Counted from the stretch's first letter, positions 35,237 to 47,761 are shown. The stretch: 64,000 nucleotides of DNA from Odobenus rosmarus divergens (GCF_000321225.1 NW_004451676.1:33093-97092), one strand, 5' to 3'. Notes: generated from the sequence alone by a model not told the origin. Made by a program: numbers and translations.

Positions 35237-37053
35237 TAAAAAAAGACTTGAAAGGATTTGTTTTAAAGTTTTTAATAACAGGGGCTTAAAATCTAATTCT
35301 GCCAAGTACTCTCCAACCTCATTATACCATTTTATAAGGTGCACTGTTAGTGTAGCCATACGATTTCTAATTCTTTAGCCATGGTTTCACAAGAGATCAG
35401 AGACACACAAGAGCTTCCCCAAATTTTATAATAAAAATGGGTTTGACAAAGAAATCACAGGCCCTTTGAAAATGGCAAGTAACTGAGAATTAGAACTTGC
35501 CTAGGTTTTATGTGACTTAGTGCTAAGAATATCAAACCTTATTTGTTTTACTAAAGAAGTAAAAATTAGAATTCAAAACAAACATGTAGAATGCATAAGA
35601 ATTGGTATGAGTTGCAAAAAAGATTCAAATACAGGTTCATGTCACCTTTCAAAAAAATTTTTTTCTCTTCCCTTCAATGAGTGGATACTAGGCAAGACTC
35701 TCACTTAATTTGAAGCTTAGCGTTGATCCACTACCAATCTATATGTAATGCTTACATGTCTGTTTCAACTTCTACTCAACTTATATCTAGTGACAGAAAT
35801 GTCAGTTTGGACTGGCACCCTTACATTACAAAATTCTGAGTTTATTTCTGCTTTCCATTTATTGCTGCTCACCCATTCTCGGTTGCCCAAGGCTTTAAGC
35901 ACTAATTATAAGAACTGACAAGCAAGATGCTACCATACATGAAGTAAACAATGAATAGAATTATTTTTATGAATATATGCTTTTTATCACAGATTTCCTT
36001 GATTTCTTATTTGCATAATTTAAGATTGGTCCATTATGATATTTGTTTTTTAGTTCTCAAATGAGATTCCAAAAGCTGGGAGATCACACATAGTCTTGTC
36101 AAATCCAATGAGAATATAGAATACAAAATATGGGGCACATTTATACCAAAAAGTTTTATGACAGGAAATGATGGAACAGAGAGAAAACATTTTTAATTAA
36201 CATGAAAATTGCTATTTATTTTATAACTCATTATTCTTAAGAACAGATTCATATTAGGAATTATAATTCATTTTTAATTTGATAGTTTTGTAAGAACAAT
36301 ATAAGTAAGATCTACAACATAAAAGCAGTGTTAGTTTTACAGAGACAACAGTGTACAAAATGTTTAATAAATACTGATAAGATAGAAAGGCCTTTTCATG
36401 AGAAGCAAAACTTCTCTTCAAGTCAATAAGACAAAAAACGCTTACAACCTCTTGAAATAGTCTCTGAAATAGAGACTTTCCTGGCTTAATAAAAAAACTG
36501 AATTTGTTTCTGCTAATAATATTGTACAACATAGAGAAATGGAAAGTAACTCAACAAAAGAATAAAAAAGAAAATAGGTTTTGTTAACATAGGACCAAAA
36601 GAAGATACATACTAGATAAGCAAGTAAGAAAGGGATCACATAGCAAATAAAAAGATTAAATAATGGCATTTTTGAAAGTCCAGACCCATAAATCTGCATT
36701 CAGTCATAATCCATATATTATTCTTTTATTTGCAATACTATCAAACTAAGAATACAAATAATAATTTGTGAGTCTACAGCATCCCATTTGCTTTGCTTCA
36801 ATTGTTTGAGAATGCGAGTATGTAAGAAATGCAAATTGAAAGAGTATATAAAAGTTTAACTTACAAACACTATCAAAGAGGAAAGCTACAAAGTTACCAT
36901 AGATCAAAAATTAAAATTAATGAAAACAAGTTAAGAAAAACGCAGCAACACAATCCAAATGGCATATAATTCAAATCAAGTCATTGCATAAAACATTTTA
37001 AAATTATTTGTGTATATAAAGAAAGCTTAGCTAGAAATAAAAATGAAATGTAT
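35237..37053. other. No recognised gene
   Basis: AT-rich, no named repeat. Two overlapping minus-strand frames (36254-36532 and 36442-36699, 92 and 85 codons) are F/L/Y-rich as expected from AT-rich antisense text, with no domain or plausible signal context. Confidence 0.4.
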
Positions 37054-37247
37054 TTTTTTTTTTAAGATTTTATTTATTTGACAGAGAGAGACACAGTGAG
37101 AGAGGGAACACAAGCAGGGGGAGTGTGAAAGGAAGAAGCAGGCTTCCCGCCAAGCAGGGAGCCCGATGCGGGGCTCAATCCCAGGACCCTGAGATCATGA
37201 CCTGAGCCGAAGGCAGACGCTTAATGACTGAGCCACTCAGGCACCCC
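37054..37247 (-). repeat. CAN SINE, young-looking
   Basis: Minus: GGGGTGCCTGAGTGGCTCAG head, CGCATCGGGCTCCCTGCTTG middle, ACTCCCCCTGCTTGTGTTCC, CTCACTGTGTCTCTCTCTG, AAATAAATAAAATCTTAAAA tail. Close in sequence to the copies at 42513 and 42847. Flanks are similar but imperfect (AAATGAAATGTATTT / AAATGGGATATATTT). Confidence 0.94.
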
Positions 37248-37261
37248 AGAAATGGGATATA

Positions 37262-38449
37262 TTTCAGTGAACTTTGGCAATATATTTATCACTCTAGAGA
37301 TGGAAGTAGTGAGATTTATTTGTTATTTATTTCACTCTTTTGACACCCTAAAAGATGAAACTGACCTTGCCATGAGCCAAACATTAGAAATATTAGAAAT
37401 ACTCATTGTTTACTGGCTAGGGAAGAAACATTACTAGCATTTTCAATGCCATTTTTTATTTTGTTTTATTATGTTTCATCATATTGTGTTCAAAAGAGAG
37501 GGTTTTATACTGCAAGGAAAAGCAGTGGTTTATGTTTTGCTTTTACTTTTATTAAGATCTAATTTTGCATTTGTTTAGTAGATTTATTTTGACAAGCAGC
37601 TTCTTAAACTTGAAATTTGTCATTTATTGACAAGACTTGCATATTTGCAAAATTTTCTCTTTTGCACAGTTTTGCTATATTTTATTATCAATTCTCATCT
37701 CGGTGTTGGATTTATTACATCATAAAAAGTTTAGGAGGATAATAAAAAAATCAACATCTAGGAGGAAAAATAAAGAGCACATGCTATCACCTTGAACAGG
37801 TAATGAACTATATTCTCATAAAATAAACATATATAAGGCAACAAGATGGCTTCTATAAATAAATATCTGCTATTCATCATGCATACTGGAGTGTCTTTGC
37901 CCATTGATCTAATCATTGGATATATTTGTTTTAAATACAAGTTCTTTGATAAAGAGTATTTCAAGATATTCTATCAGAAAGAATTGCAAACTAAAGACCA
38001 TACTTCTTTTTAACTCATGTTACCAATTCCAAATAAATACTTGAAAAGTTTGTATTCCAATGTAGTGTCACACAAGCTGAGGATACAGTGCAAGTCTTAC
38101 AGATATTTGGTTTTAGACTTTTAAAGTCCCGCTAAGATGATATTTCAGTATCACTGGAATTGGTCACTCTAAGAATAGGGTCAAATTATTGTTATGGTAG
38201 AATATGCAATTCAGACTTGAAGATCTGAAAGAGAACTAAAGATATGCCAAATGGCCTAATTGCTTGTGCTATTTTACAAACTCTCCCCCCCAACCCCGCC
38301 CCACCCCACCATCATCTTCTATTGCCTACTAGATATTATTCATGTCAATGATTCCTGAATGCCAAGGCGTTTTTTTTTCCCAATCTTAAATTAATGTATT
38401 TTTGCTTTCATTAGGCCCTATGTATTTTTCCACCATAACAGTTAATATA
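37262..38449. other. No recognised gene; C-rich patch at 38281
   Basis: AT-rich. The C-rich tract at 38283-38310 (CTCCCCCCCAACCCCGCCCC-like) is low complexity. No coding evidence. Confidence 0.4.
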
Positions 38450-38790
38450 ATGCCATGTGTCTTCGTCCATTTGGGCTACTATAAAAAAACAGCACAGATT
38501 AGATAGCTTATAAATAGCAGAAATTTATTTCTTGTAGTTCTGGAGACTGGAAGTCAAAATCAGGGTGTCAGCATGATCAGAGGTGAGGGGCTCTTTTCCA
38601 GATAGCTGACTGGTGGTTTCTTACTGTGTCCTCACATGGCAAAAGGGGCTAGAGAGCTCTGTGGGGTCTTTTATAAGGCACTAAGAACCTCCCAAAGTCC
38701 CCAACTCCTAATTTTTTTTTGAGGGGGGGGGCTTGGGACTTCAGCAAATGAATTTTAAGGAGATACAAACATTCAGACCACAGCGTCATA
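38450..38790 (-). mobile_element. MaLR-type solo LTR (MLT1/MST-like)
   Basis: Plus-strand reading is the complement of a MaLR LTR: CGTCCATTTGGGCTACTATA, AGATAGCTTATAAATAGCAGAAATTTATTTC, TAGTTCTGGAGACTGGAAGTC, AATCAGGGTGTCAGCATG, TGTGTCCTCACATGG, AGAACCTCCCAAAGTCCCC, GAATTTTAAGGAGATACAAACATTCAGACC. The same family, also antisense, recurs at 58735. A poly-G run (38721-38731) has grown inside it. Confidence 0.75.
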
Positions 38791-40423
38791 TTAAGCCATG
38801 TGAAGTTACCAATAGGCAAACTTTTTTTATTTAAAAATAGCAACTTCATATGGTTCACTCTGATATATTCTATGGTCACCGTCAATTAAATTTCCTATAT
38901 ATATATACCCACTACTAAACTAATCCTACTTGGAGCCATGGTCATTGTCTCATTTGTGCTTCTCTAACGTGCATTGGCAAAATGTGCCAAAATAAATTAG
39001 ATATATAACTGAAAAGTTAATAAGGGAATACCTTCTACCAAAATGTTTAACAGCAAGTTAGCAATTGATTATTTTTATTTTCTAATTATAAACACTAAAG
39101 TATTTACTGCAAGATACCTCCCAAAAAATCAGAGGAGGAAATGACGCTAAACTAATTGCTACTAAATACAAAAAGCTGGTTCAAAAGTTGGCTCATCTAG
39201 CTAGCTTCACCAAACATATTTTGTGATCTGCTTTATTCATCTCTTCTCAACATCCACATGCTACTTTTCTCTTCAATATAGTCTCTACAGCATCCTAGGA
39301 ATTAAATAATTTCTTCAAATAGCTCTCAGCTAATTGATTATTTTCCAAATAATTCTGTTCTCAAGAGTTCCAGAAGTATGGTCATCATTCTCTTCTTTCT
39401 TTTTCAAATGCTTCTGCACATTAGGATAAAGGGAATGTAATTTCTACTCCTTTCAATATTTTATAGATCACTTAAGTCCCTCCCATTAAGGTAATGGTTT
39501 ATTCATTTCACCAACTGCTTTAAAAATGATTGAATCATTTCATGCTATATTTTACAGCTATCAAAACAAAGCCTAGAATATTCTAGGTTAAAAATATTCT
39601 TCACATTAAGGTAATATATTATAAATTAATACATACCTTCTTAAATCTTTAGAACAAATGTCACATAGTCAATAATCTTGCACACTCTACATAACTAAAG
39701 CTGAGTCAAAGGAAACAAGATAGATACATGGCAAAAGATTAGACAGAGAAGGTAAAAGATTTTAAAAGAAAGGTCCTTCTCCCTTTAAAAACAGAATTAT
39801 TTCAACTCTTCTTAAAGAGATTTAAAAAAGGAATTGAGTTCCTTAATGTCTACTTATGACATTTCTACTAACAAATACATAATTTTGGCTTTTACTCCTG
39901 TTCCTATTTATGAAACGTTCAGCACATAACCTTTATATAAATATAATTCAAAATTCACTTTTCTCAAAGGGAATTTCGTGATAGATAACTGATAATAAGT
40001 TAAACAAAATGTGTATATATATATATCTGTCATCTATTTGTATTTGGGACCCTTTGGAGAATATTAGCAGAATATTTTTTGTATAACACTTATCTGCCCT
40101 CATGATAATTTGGAGGACCTTTGAATCAACAACAGAAAGGCTAATTACACTAACTATAGCTTTTTCAAACTTACCATTGATGAATTCAGTTAATTCCATC
40201 TTTGGTAGGCAAGTAATCTAATTCTATTATATAAAATGTTTCTGTCATGTGATCCAAACTCTATATACAAACCATAAATGCACAAAAGATTGTAAGGAAG
40301 AATTTTCCTTAACATGGATTGAAATAGAGCATAGCATGATCTAGGTGATGCTGCTTTGCATACTCTTTACTCAAACGACATGACCTAATGTTAAAACTTG
40401 ATACTTACATAATGTAACATTTG
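38791..40423. other. No recognised gene
   Basis: AT-rich sequence with no repeat landmarks that I can name. A (TA)n run lies at 40014-40024. Confidence 0.4.
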
Positions 40424-40855
40424 TCAGTTATGGTTATTCACACTAGTTATGTTCTCTAAAGTTGCCATAAACACTCAATTAGCAAATGCTGTATTATTTT
40501 TCCAAGTGAAAGTACAGGGTTAGGTTTCTGTGAGCCTTAGGTCACAACATTTTTGTCAACTGAAATGCCATTTGCATTATATAGATTCATTTGCCAATTT
40601 CCTTGTAAAACAAGGCAGTCTCATCAGTATTGAAAATCCGCTATTTTACCTTTTCCTGTACCACATGTAGTATATCTCCTCATCTGTAAAACCTGCTTTA
40701 TTTGCAGGTTTAACATTTTTCATGCCATATCACTTTTTGAAATGCAGGAGGCAGACAGCATTGGCCAAGAGAGTTTAACATCTTCCTGACCTGGGGCAGT
40801 GATAAATTTCTCAGGCTTCTGTTTTAGGAATGCTGTCCACAATGTTTTCTGTTTT

Positions 40856-41784
40856 TTGTTAATTAACAGATGTTATTTTTTGGACCAATTTTTGGTTTAC
40901 AGAAAAATAAACCAAATGCATACAGTTTTCCTATCTGTTCACAGTTTACATTAGAATTCACTTTGTGTTGTACATCATAAAAGTTCTGACAAGTATCTAA
41001 TGACATGTATCTACCATCATAGTATCAAGCAGAATAGTTTCACTGACTTAAAAATCCCCTGCGCTTTACCTATCTATACTTCCCTCCATCTTCCCAAACC
41101 TCTGGCAACCACTGATTGATTTACTGTCTCCATAGTTTTGTTTTTTCAGAATGTCATAATCCTGTAATCATGGAGTATATAACCTTTTCAGATTGGCTTC
41201 TTTCAGGGCGCCTGGGTGGCTCAGTCAGTTAGGTGTCTGCCTTTGGCTCATTTCATGATCCCAGGGTCCTGGGATTGAGCCCTGCATTGGGCTCCTTGCT
41301 CAGTGGAGAGCCTGCTTCCCCCTCTCTCCCTACCCCTTGCTCACGTGCTCTCTCTAGCACTCTATCTCAAATAAATAAATAAAATCTATAAAAAAAAGAT
41401 TGGCTTCCTTCACTTAGCAATATGCATTTAAGTTGTGTTCATGTTTTTTCATGACTTGTAAGCTTATTTTTTTTTCGTGCTGAATAATATTCTATTGCCT
41501 AGATGTATCCCAATTTGTTTATCCGTGCACTTATGGGAGGACACTTTGGTTGATTGCAGATTTCCCTGGATCTTATGCAAAAGTATATATAGTTTTGTAA
41601 GAAATTGGCAGAAGTGGTTGTGTCATTTTTTGTTCCCACCAGCAATAAATGAGAGTACCTATTGCTCCACATCCTTACCAGCATTTGGTATTGTGTTTTA
41701 GATTTAGCTATTATAATAGGTATGTGGTGGTATCTCGTGGTTGTTTACATTTGCAATTTCCTAACAACATGCTTTTTAAAATTG
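40856..41784 (-). mobile_element. 5'-truncated L1 inside Tigger
   Basis: Plus strand is the complement of an older L1 3'UTR/ORF2 end: CCAATTTTTGGTTTACAGAAAAATAAACC, CTCTGGCAACCACTGATTG, CACTTAGCAATATGCATTTAAG, AATAATATTCTATTGCCTAG, GTTCCCACCAGCAATAAATGAGAG, ACCAGCATTTGGTATTGTG. Interrupted by the SINE at 41206-41396. Exact ends were not resolved. Confidence 0.7.
41206..41396 (+). repeat. CAN SINE with 16-bp TSD, nested in L1
   Basis: Head GGGCGCCTGGGTGGCTCAGT, CCCTGCATTGGGCTCCTTGCTC middle, AAATAAATAAATAAAATC tail. AGATTGGCTTCTTTCA (41190-41205) and AGATTGGCTTCCTTCA (41397-41412) are the TSD with one mismatch, so the L1 sequence resumes exactly after the SINE. Confidence 0.96.
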
Positions 41785-42512
41785 CTTGTCATCTCATGAA
41801 TATTCAAATTTAGCCTCTTTTTCATCTCTTCCATAGTTTCATGATACAGTTTAGATGTTACCTTAGCACTTTTCAGGGGAGACTCTCATAAAGATTGATG
41901 AATTTCCTCTTCCTTTATCTGGATGGACCATATTATTGATTCGTTTACATTAAACTCACAGTCAATAGTTTATTAATTCTTGCCTGGATGAAGCTTATCT
42001 AACACATGCATTTTTTCTAAAAGACACACCACAGACTTCTTGTGCTTAGAAGCACTGGAGAACACTTAGTTAGCATAGTTAAGTACTATGTTTGGGACTA
42101 TTTTTTTTTTTAACAGCTTTATTGAGGTATTTACAAAGAAAAACTTGCTAACTATAGGCACTATGTTGTACAGCAGATATCCAGAACTTACGATATTCAA
42201 CTAGTATAACTAGAACTTTATACCCACTGAAAAACAATTTCCTATTTCTCCCATCACCTAGCTCCTCATGGCAACTGTTGTTTCCTGTTTCTATGAGTTT
42301 AACTAATTCATGTAAGTGAAATCATCCAGTATCTGTTCCTCTGTGACTAGTTTATTTTGTTTAGTATAATGTACTCCATGTTTATCCATATTATCATGAG
42401 GGGCAGGAGTCCATTTTTAGGCTGATAATATTCCATTGTATGTATACGCCACATTCTCTTTATCTATTCATTTGTAGATGGACATTTAGGTTACCTCCAT
42501 GTCTTAACAATT

Positions 42513-42713
42513 CTTCTTTTTTTTTTAAAGATTTTATTTACTTATTTGACAGACAGAGACACAGTGAGAGAGGGAACACAAGCAGGGGGAGTGGGAGAGG
42601 GAGAAGCAGGCTTCCCGCAGAGCAGGGAGCCCAGTGCAAGGCTCGATCCCAGGACCCTGGGATCATGACCTGAGCTGAAGGCAGATGCTTAATGGCTGAA
42701 CCACCCAGGTGCC
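42513..42713 (-). repeat. CAN SINE with 19-bp TSD, nested in L1
   Basis: Minus head GGGGCACCTGGGTGGTTCAG, GAAGCCTGCTTCTCCCTCTCCC, AAATAAGTAAATAAAATC tail. CCTCCATGTCTTAACAATT at 42494-42512 and the same with one change at 42714-42732. Confidence 0.96.
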
Positions 42714-42846
42714 CCTCCATGTCTTAAGAATTATGAATAATGCTATGATGAACATGAGAGAACATATTTTTTCAAGATCTTGATTTTAATGTTTTGGATA
42801 TATACCCAGAAGTGGGATTATTAGATCATATGGTCATTCTATTTTT

Positions 42847-43044
42847 TATTTTTTTTTAAAGATTTTATTTATTTTTCAACAGAGAGAGAGACAGCGAGAG
42901 AGGGAACATAGCAGGGGGAGTGGGAGAGGGAGAAGCAGGCTTCCTGCAGAGCAGGGAGCCCGATGTGGGACTCGATCCCAGGACCCTGGGATCATGACCT
43001 GAGCCGAAGGCAGACGCTTAACGACTGAGCCACCCAGGCGCCCC
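42847..43044 (-). repeat. CAN SINE with 17-bp TSD, nested in L1
   Basis: Minus head GGGGCGCCTGGGTGGCTCAG, CCCACATCGGGCTCCCTGCTC middle, CTCGCTGTCTCTCTCTCTG tract. This is among the least diverged copies in the window. ATGGTCATTCTATTTTT occurs at 42830-42846 and 43045-43061. Confidence 0.96.
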
Positions 43045-44451
43045 ATGGTCATTCTATTTTTAATGTTTTAAGGAACCTCCATACTGTTTTCCAGTGGCTT
43101 TGCCATTCTATATTCCCACCAAGAGTGTATAAGGATCTCAATGTGTCCACATCTTTGCCAACATTCACTATCTCCTTTGTTTTTTAAATAGCCATACTAA
43201 CAGGTCATATGATACATAATATCATATTTTATTGTACTTTTGATTTGTATTCTTCCTGCTAATTAATGATTTTGAGCATTTTTTCATATACCTGTGGGTC
43301 ACTCATATATCTTCTTTAGAGAAATGTCTGTTCAAGGCCTTTGCCCAGTTTGTAATTGAGTTATTTGGTTTTTTTGTTTGTTTGTTTGTTTTGCTTTCGA
43401 GCTGTAGAAATTACTTATATATTTTAGACATTGGCCCCTTGTCAGATATATGGCTTGAAAATATTTTTTCCTATCCTATATGTTGCCTTTTCATTCTGTT
43501 GATTGTTTCCTTTGTTGTATAGATCTTTCTAGTTTGATCAACTTTCACTTGTCTATTTTTGCTTTTGTTGTCTATGCTTTTTGTGTCATACCCAAGGAAT
43601 CATTGTGAAGACCAATCTCAATCAAGAAGCTTTTCCAGGAGGTCTACAGTTTCAGGTCTTATGTTTAAGTCTTTCATCCATTTTGAGTTTGTTTTTGTGT
43701 ATTCTGTAAAGTAGGGGTCCAATTTAATTTTTTTTCCACATGTCTATATCCATCTTTTCCAACACTATTTTTTGAGGATACTATCCTTTACCCATTACGT
43801 ATAGAATAAAAAGTAGCTCAACATAATAAAAGTCATGCATAACAAACTCACAGCTAATATACTCAATAGTGAAAAGCTAAAAGCTTTTCTTTTAAGATCA
43901 GGAAAAATAAGTGGTGATAAAACCACTCTTACCACTTCTAGTCAACATAATACTTGAAGTCCTAGCAAGAGTAATTAGATAAGAAAAAGAAATAAAAGAA
44001 GTCCAAATTAAAAAGGCAGAAGTAAAATTACATGTTTGTAGATGGAATGATCTTATATTTAGAAAACCCTAAAGAACACACATACACACATCTCTTAGAA
44101 TAAGTAAATTCATTTAAGTTGCAGGATTACAAAATCAACATATAAAAATAAGTTGTGTTTCTCTATACTAAAAAACACACAAAAAGGAAATTAAGAAAAC
44201 AGTTTAGCAACAGTAAATAGAATGGAAAGACACTTGTCTACAACGTAAGAGCTGAAATAAAAAGGCAAAAAGTTTTGCGATGTTCCACCTGAGCTGGGAA
44301 TGTTCATGTCAGGAAATTCAAATTTAGCACTGCTGTACATATATCTACAAATGACTGTGAAAGAGCTGGGTGTATTGACTTCCCAGTTACAGATGCATTT
44401 TAGCTAGTAAATCAGCAAATACAGAATCTGCAAATAATGAGGATCAATTGC

Positions 44452-44892
44452 GTATTCTTAGTGCTCATGCTTTAGCATAACTTGTGCACAAAAAGTTCTT
44501 AATACCTCATCAGATACTATTTGAACTATACAGAATTTGTACGCAAAGTCAGTTGAAGGCAAAAATATTTAAATGGGTACTTACCTCTTCTTTTCTGCTA
44601 CTGTCAGCACAATCCCTTTTGGTCTCTCTTACATCTTACATTCTTCCCAAAAAGGAACTCCTGAAAACTAAAATGCTTCAAAATCCTAAAACAGGGTTCA
44701 GAAGAAAAGATTATCAGTCAATCCAGTCACTGGTAGAGAGACATAAAGAGAGGGCTTGAAGTCTCTGAAATCAGAAACATTCTAATGAATTGGAAAATTG
44801 CATGTCAGTAATGTATAGTACCAGAGAGTGATTTTACTAAGTTCCCACATTTGGGCACTAATATTTTTAGAATACCCTTGTTTCTTTAGTTG
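44452..44892. other. No recognised gene
   Basis: Between the Tigger end and the microsatellite. A 91-codon open frame (44484-44759) has no recognisable domain and unremarkable composition. Confidence 0.4.
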
Positions 44893-45068
44893 ATTCCTTC
44901 CTTCCTTTCTTCCTTCCTTCCTTCCTCCTTCCTTCCTTCCTCCTTCCTTCCTTCCTTCCTTCCTCCNNNNNNNNNNNNNNNNNNNNNNNNNNNNNNNNNN
45001 NNNNNNNNNNNNNNNNTCCTTCCTTCCTTCCTTCCTTCCTTCCTTCCCTCTTCCCTCCCTTCCTTCTT
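44893..45068. repeat. (TTCC)n microsatellite with 50-N gap
   Basis: A pure pyrimidine tract of CCTTCCTT units with occasional CTCC interruptions on both sides of a 50-N gap (44967-45016). The gap is probably where the array could not be assembled, so the true length is unknown. Translated frames here are repeat artefacts. Confidence 0.95.
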
Positions 45069-47180
45069 AATTTCATGATATAGTAACCACAAAATACATT
45101 TCCCAGTGAATATATCAACTCCTGTTATTTTTATTAACAAGAATATTATAAAGTTAGGACAAGATTTAATTACTATTTGAAAATTTTCCCACCTAGATCT
45201 CACAGGTAAACATTCCGTCTATTCCTATACTTTAAAAAAAATAAAAGTGTGGTACCTTACAAAGCAGTCCTTCATGAATATGAGATGGAACAATATTTAA
45301 TTGTAGACTAATGTAATATCATGTGGTATAAAATGTCAGCATTTAATGTATATAATCCTTATTGACTGCAGAAATTTGTTCAATTTGTTTTTATTGAATA
45401 TAAGCAAACACATGACACAAAATTCATTTTCTTGGATCTAAATATTAACATGTTTTACATACATAATTGATGTAGAGTGAATATGCCCCTCAGACTGTCA
45501 TTTACATTTATAAAAATGTGTATTTTTTTAAAGCAGTTAATTACTGGCTGACAATGTTGCAGTTTATATTTTAACTAAAATTTTAAATATTTCAATCTAA
45601 GTTGTGTGCAACAAGTTCACTTTCAATCTGATGATTTGGAACCATTTTTTCTAAGTGTGATGTAATTTGAAGGAAATTTAATAAAGCAAAATTTTCTTCC
45701 AAGTGTAGAATGTTAGAAATTTGCTCACAGTGCCCATAAAACATCTGGCAAGGCTGCTGAATAAATTTCTATTTTTTTTCAGGTAGTTCAATATATTTCT
45801 AAAACCAAAACAAAACAAAGTGAAACAATAGCCACACCATAATACACTCCAATGATTCAATTACCTCAAAATATTTACTAGCACACCAAAAACATAGTAA
45901 TGAACCTAAGCCATGAATATTTAATTTGGATTACAAATATGTACTGACTTTTCACATTCTTTTTTTGTGATATATAACGAACTCCTGTTCTTTTCTCTCA
46001 CCTCACTGGCCTACTTCTTATCATATGATTAATTAACATGTGATAAGTGTAATCTAATTTTCTTTTTATCTTAGACCCTGTCACTAACTATGACTCCACA
46101 TGAATTGAATGGTCCTAGCAACTGAAAATCATGACTTTACAATCAAACATTTTCCTAAAAGGAATTATTTTACCTTTAAATTCTCATTCAAAAATTTTGC
46201 TACATAAACCTTGTTCTCATTCTTGAAGTTTCATATTATAAGAATTGTGACTTACTAGATACTCTGAATAACACAAAAATAAAATATTGATTTATTTTAA
46301 TATTAAAGGTAAAAATCCAGTAATAGTTATAATACTATTCCAAGAACCACTGTTTGACACCTCTTCTAACTAAAGGCAGACTTTCTCATGAATTCTGTCA
46401 AGTGTTACAAGTGATTTGCTTAGTCATTGCATTTGTATATTATTTTCTTAACTATCCAAATCAGTTTGTGTGTGTATGTGAGCATAGTATTACCATAAGC
46501 TACAAATTTAAAGTACAGTTATTTTCATTCAATAGTTATGTCTTAATAATTTAATTAAAATTTGATTAAGAAACAATTCATTTTAGAAATGTTTTTTTGA
46601 AAATATTTTTTTAAATGTATGTGTATGTATAGTAGGCAAGAATCTTTTAAAATGGGGGTAACGAACATACAGATGATTTGCACAGCCTCTGTCTTGGTCG
46701 CTGATGTATATGTGTAAAGGCAAATGTACAAATGTGATATTCCAATAGTAATTAAGATAAAGCAAAAAAATACTCAACATTTGTATAAGAAATAGTTTGT
46801 ATTGCTTGAGAAATTTTGCTGAAGTTTCTGAATGCACAGACCTGGGGATCAGTATATCATGGTGTGATATTCGATATACAATATGATTACTAAAATTTGA
46901 GAAACAGCAAGAATATTATTGGTTGGATAAAGTTCTTCCATAGATATATATTCTTTGTGGAGCAAAACATCTCTGAAAAATACAATACCATTTCAAAACT
47001 AGTTTTGTCTCAGAAAAATGACCAAAGATTTTCATGAACAGACTATCTAAAGCAACCATCTACTAGTTTTAAAACAAGTTTCAGCACCATGAAAACCTTA
47101 GTTAAAGGTTTATAAGGTGATAAATCAGATATGTAAATAACAATAGGATTTAAAGGGATAGTTACAGATGGTAATAGAAG
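45069..47180. other. No recognised gene
   Basis: AT-rich, no named repeat. An 84-codon minus frame at 46583-46837 and a 66-codon plus frame at 46354-46554 lack any resemblance to known proteins. Confidence 0.4.
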
Positions 47181-47191
47181 TTTGCTTCATA

Positions 47192-47542
47192 GTGAAATAA
47201 GTCAAGCAGAGAAAGTCAATTACCATATGGTTTCACTTATTTGTGGAACATAAGGAATAGCATGGAGGACATTAGGAGAAGGAAGGGAAAAATGAAGGGG
47301 GGGAATCAGAGGGAGAGATGAACCATGAGAGACTATGGACTCTGAGAAACAAACTGAGGGTTTTAGAGGGGAGGGGGGTGGGGGGATGGGGTAGCCTGGT
47401 GATGGGTATTAAGGAGGGCATGTACTGCATGGAGCACTGGGTATCATATGAAAACATGAATCGTGGATCACTACATCAAAAACTAATGATGTATTATATG
47501 GTGACTAACATAACATAATAAAATAAAATTAAAGAAAAGGAT
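47192..47542 (+). mobile_element. 5'-truncated carnivore L1 3' end, 11-bp TSD
   Basis: Starts at GTGAAATAAGTCAAGCAGAG and runs through GGGAGAGATGAACCATGAGAG, CAAACTGAGGGTTTTAGAGG, the G-rich block, GAGCACTGGGTATCATATG, CATCAAAAACTAATGATGTA, to the AACATAACATAATAAAATAAAA tail. TTTGCTTCATA is at 47181-47191 and 47543-47553. It is the younger carnivore-type 3'UTR, the sense counterpart of the element at 77-461. Confidence 0.93.
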
Positions 47543-47761
47543 TTTGCTTCATATATATATATGCTTGCTTCAAATATATATAAAAGCAAACATATTAAAT
47601 ATATCCAAAAAGGAAATACTGAGTCCTAATTTGAGATTCTAAACTCTCCTACAAAAATGCATTCATTTTTATAAATACTGCAAAGATCTTTTATTCTTAA
47701 AATTCCACCTTTAGATCAATATTTCTAGTCTTTGAGTTTAGTGCCCGAAGTCTATGCTGAT

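Larger units (their letters stand above)
42091..44230 (-). mobile_element. L1 with 5' inversion (twin priming), inside Tigger
   Basis: 42091-43796 is antisense L1 3'UTR and ORF2 C-terminal sequence (complements of ATTTAGGTTACCTCCATGTC, GGATATATACCCAGAAGTGG, TTTTGAGTTTGTTTTTGTGT and others). At about 43797 the orientation flips. 43797-44230 is plus-strand L1 ORF2 reverse-transcriptase region (AAACTCACAGCTAATATACTC, AATAGTGAAAAGCTAAAAGC, CCTAGCAAGAGTAATTAGA, GATGGAATGATCTTATATTT, CTATACTAAAAAACACAC). In L1 this region lies upstream of the C-terminal part, so it is an inverted 5' segment. Two SINEs are nested in the antisense part. Confidence 0.75.
40424..44451 (-). mobile_element. Tigger-family DNA transposon, interrupted by two L1s
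   Basis: Three segments share one origin: 40424-40855, 41785-42090 and about 44260-44451. Left end TCAGTTATGGTTATTCACAC and right end AGAATCTGCAAATAATGAGG..ATCAATTG look like degenerate inverted termini. The antisense of 40424-40560 and of 41930-42080 (for example the complement of CACCACAGACTTCTTGTGCTTAGAAGCACTGG) parallels the Tigger relic at 3066. The middle should encode a DDE transposase but is full of stops. Between the segments lie two antisense L1s and three CAN SINEs, all younger. Confidence 0.6.

Noticed and set aside
38281..38311. C-rich tract as a possible i-motif or promoter element
   Set aside because: Isolated low-complexity run without CpG island, conserved flank or transcript evidence.
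44867..45203. Glu/Gly/Lys-Arg repetitive proteins on the minus strand
   Set aside because: Direct translation of the TTCC microsatellite and gap; not genes.
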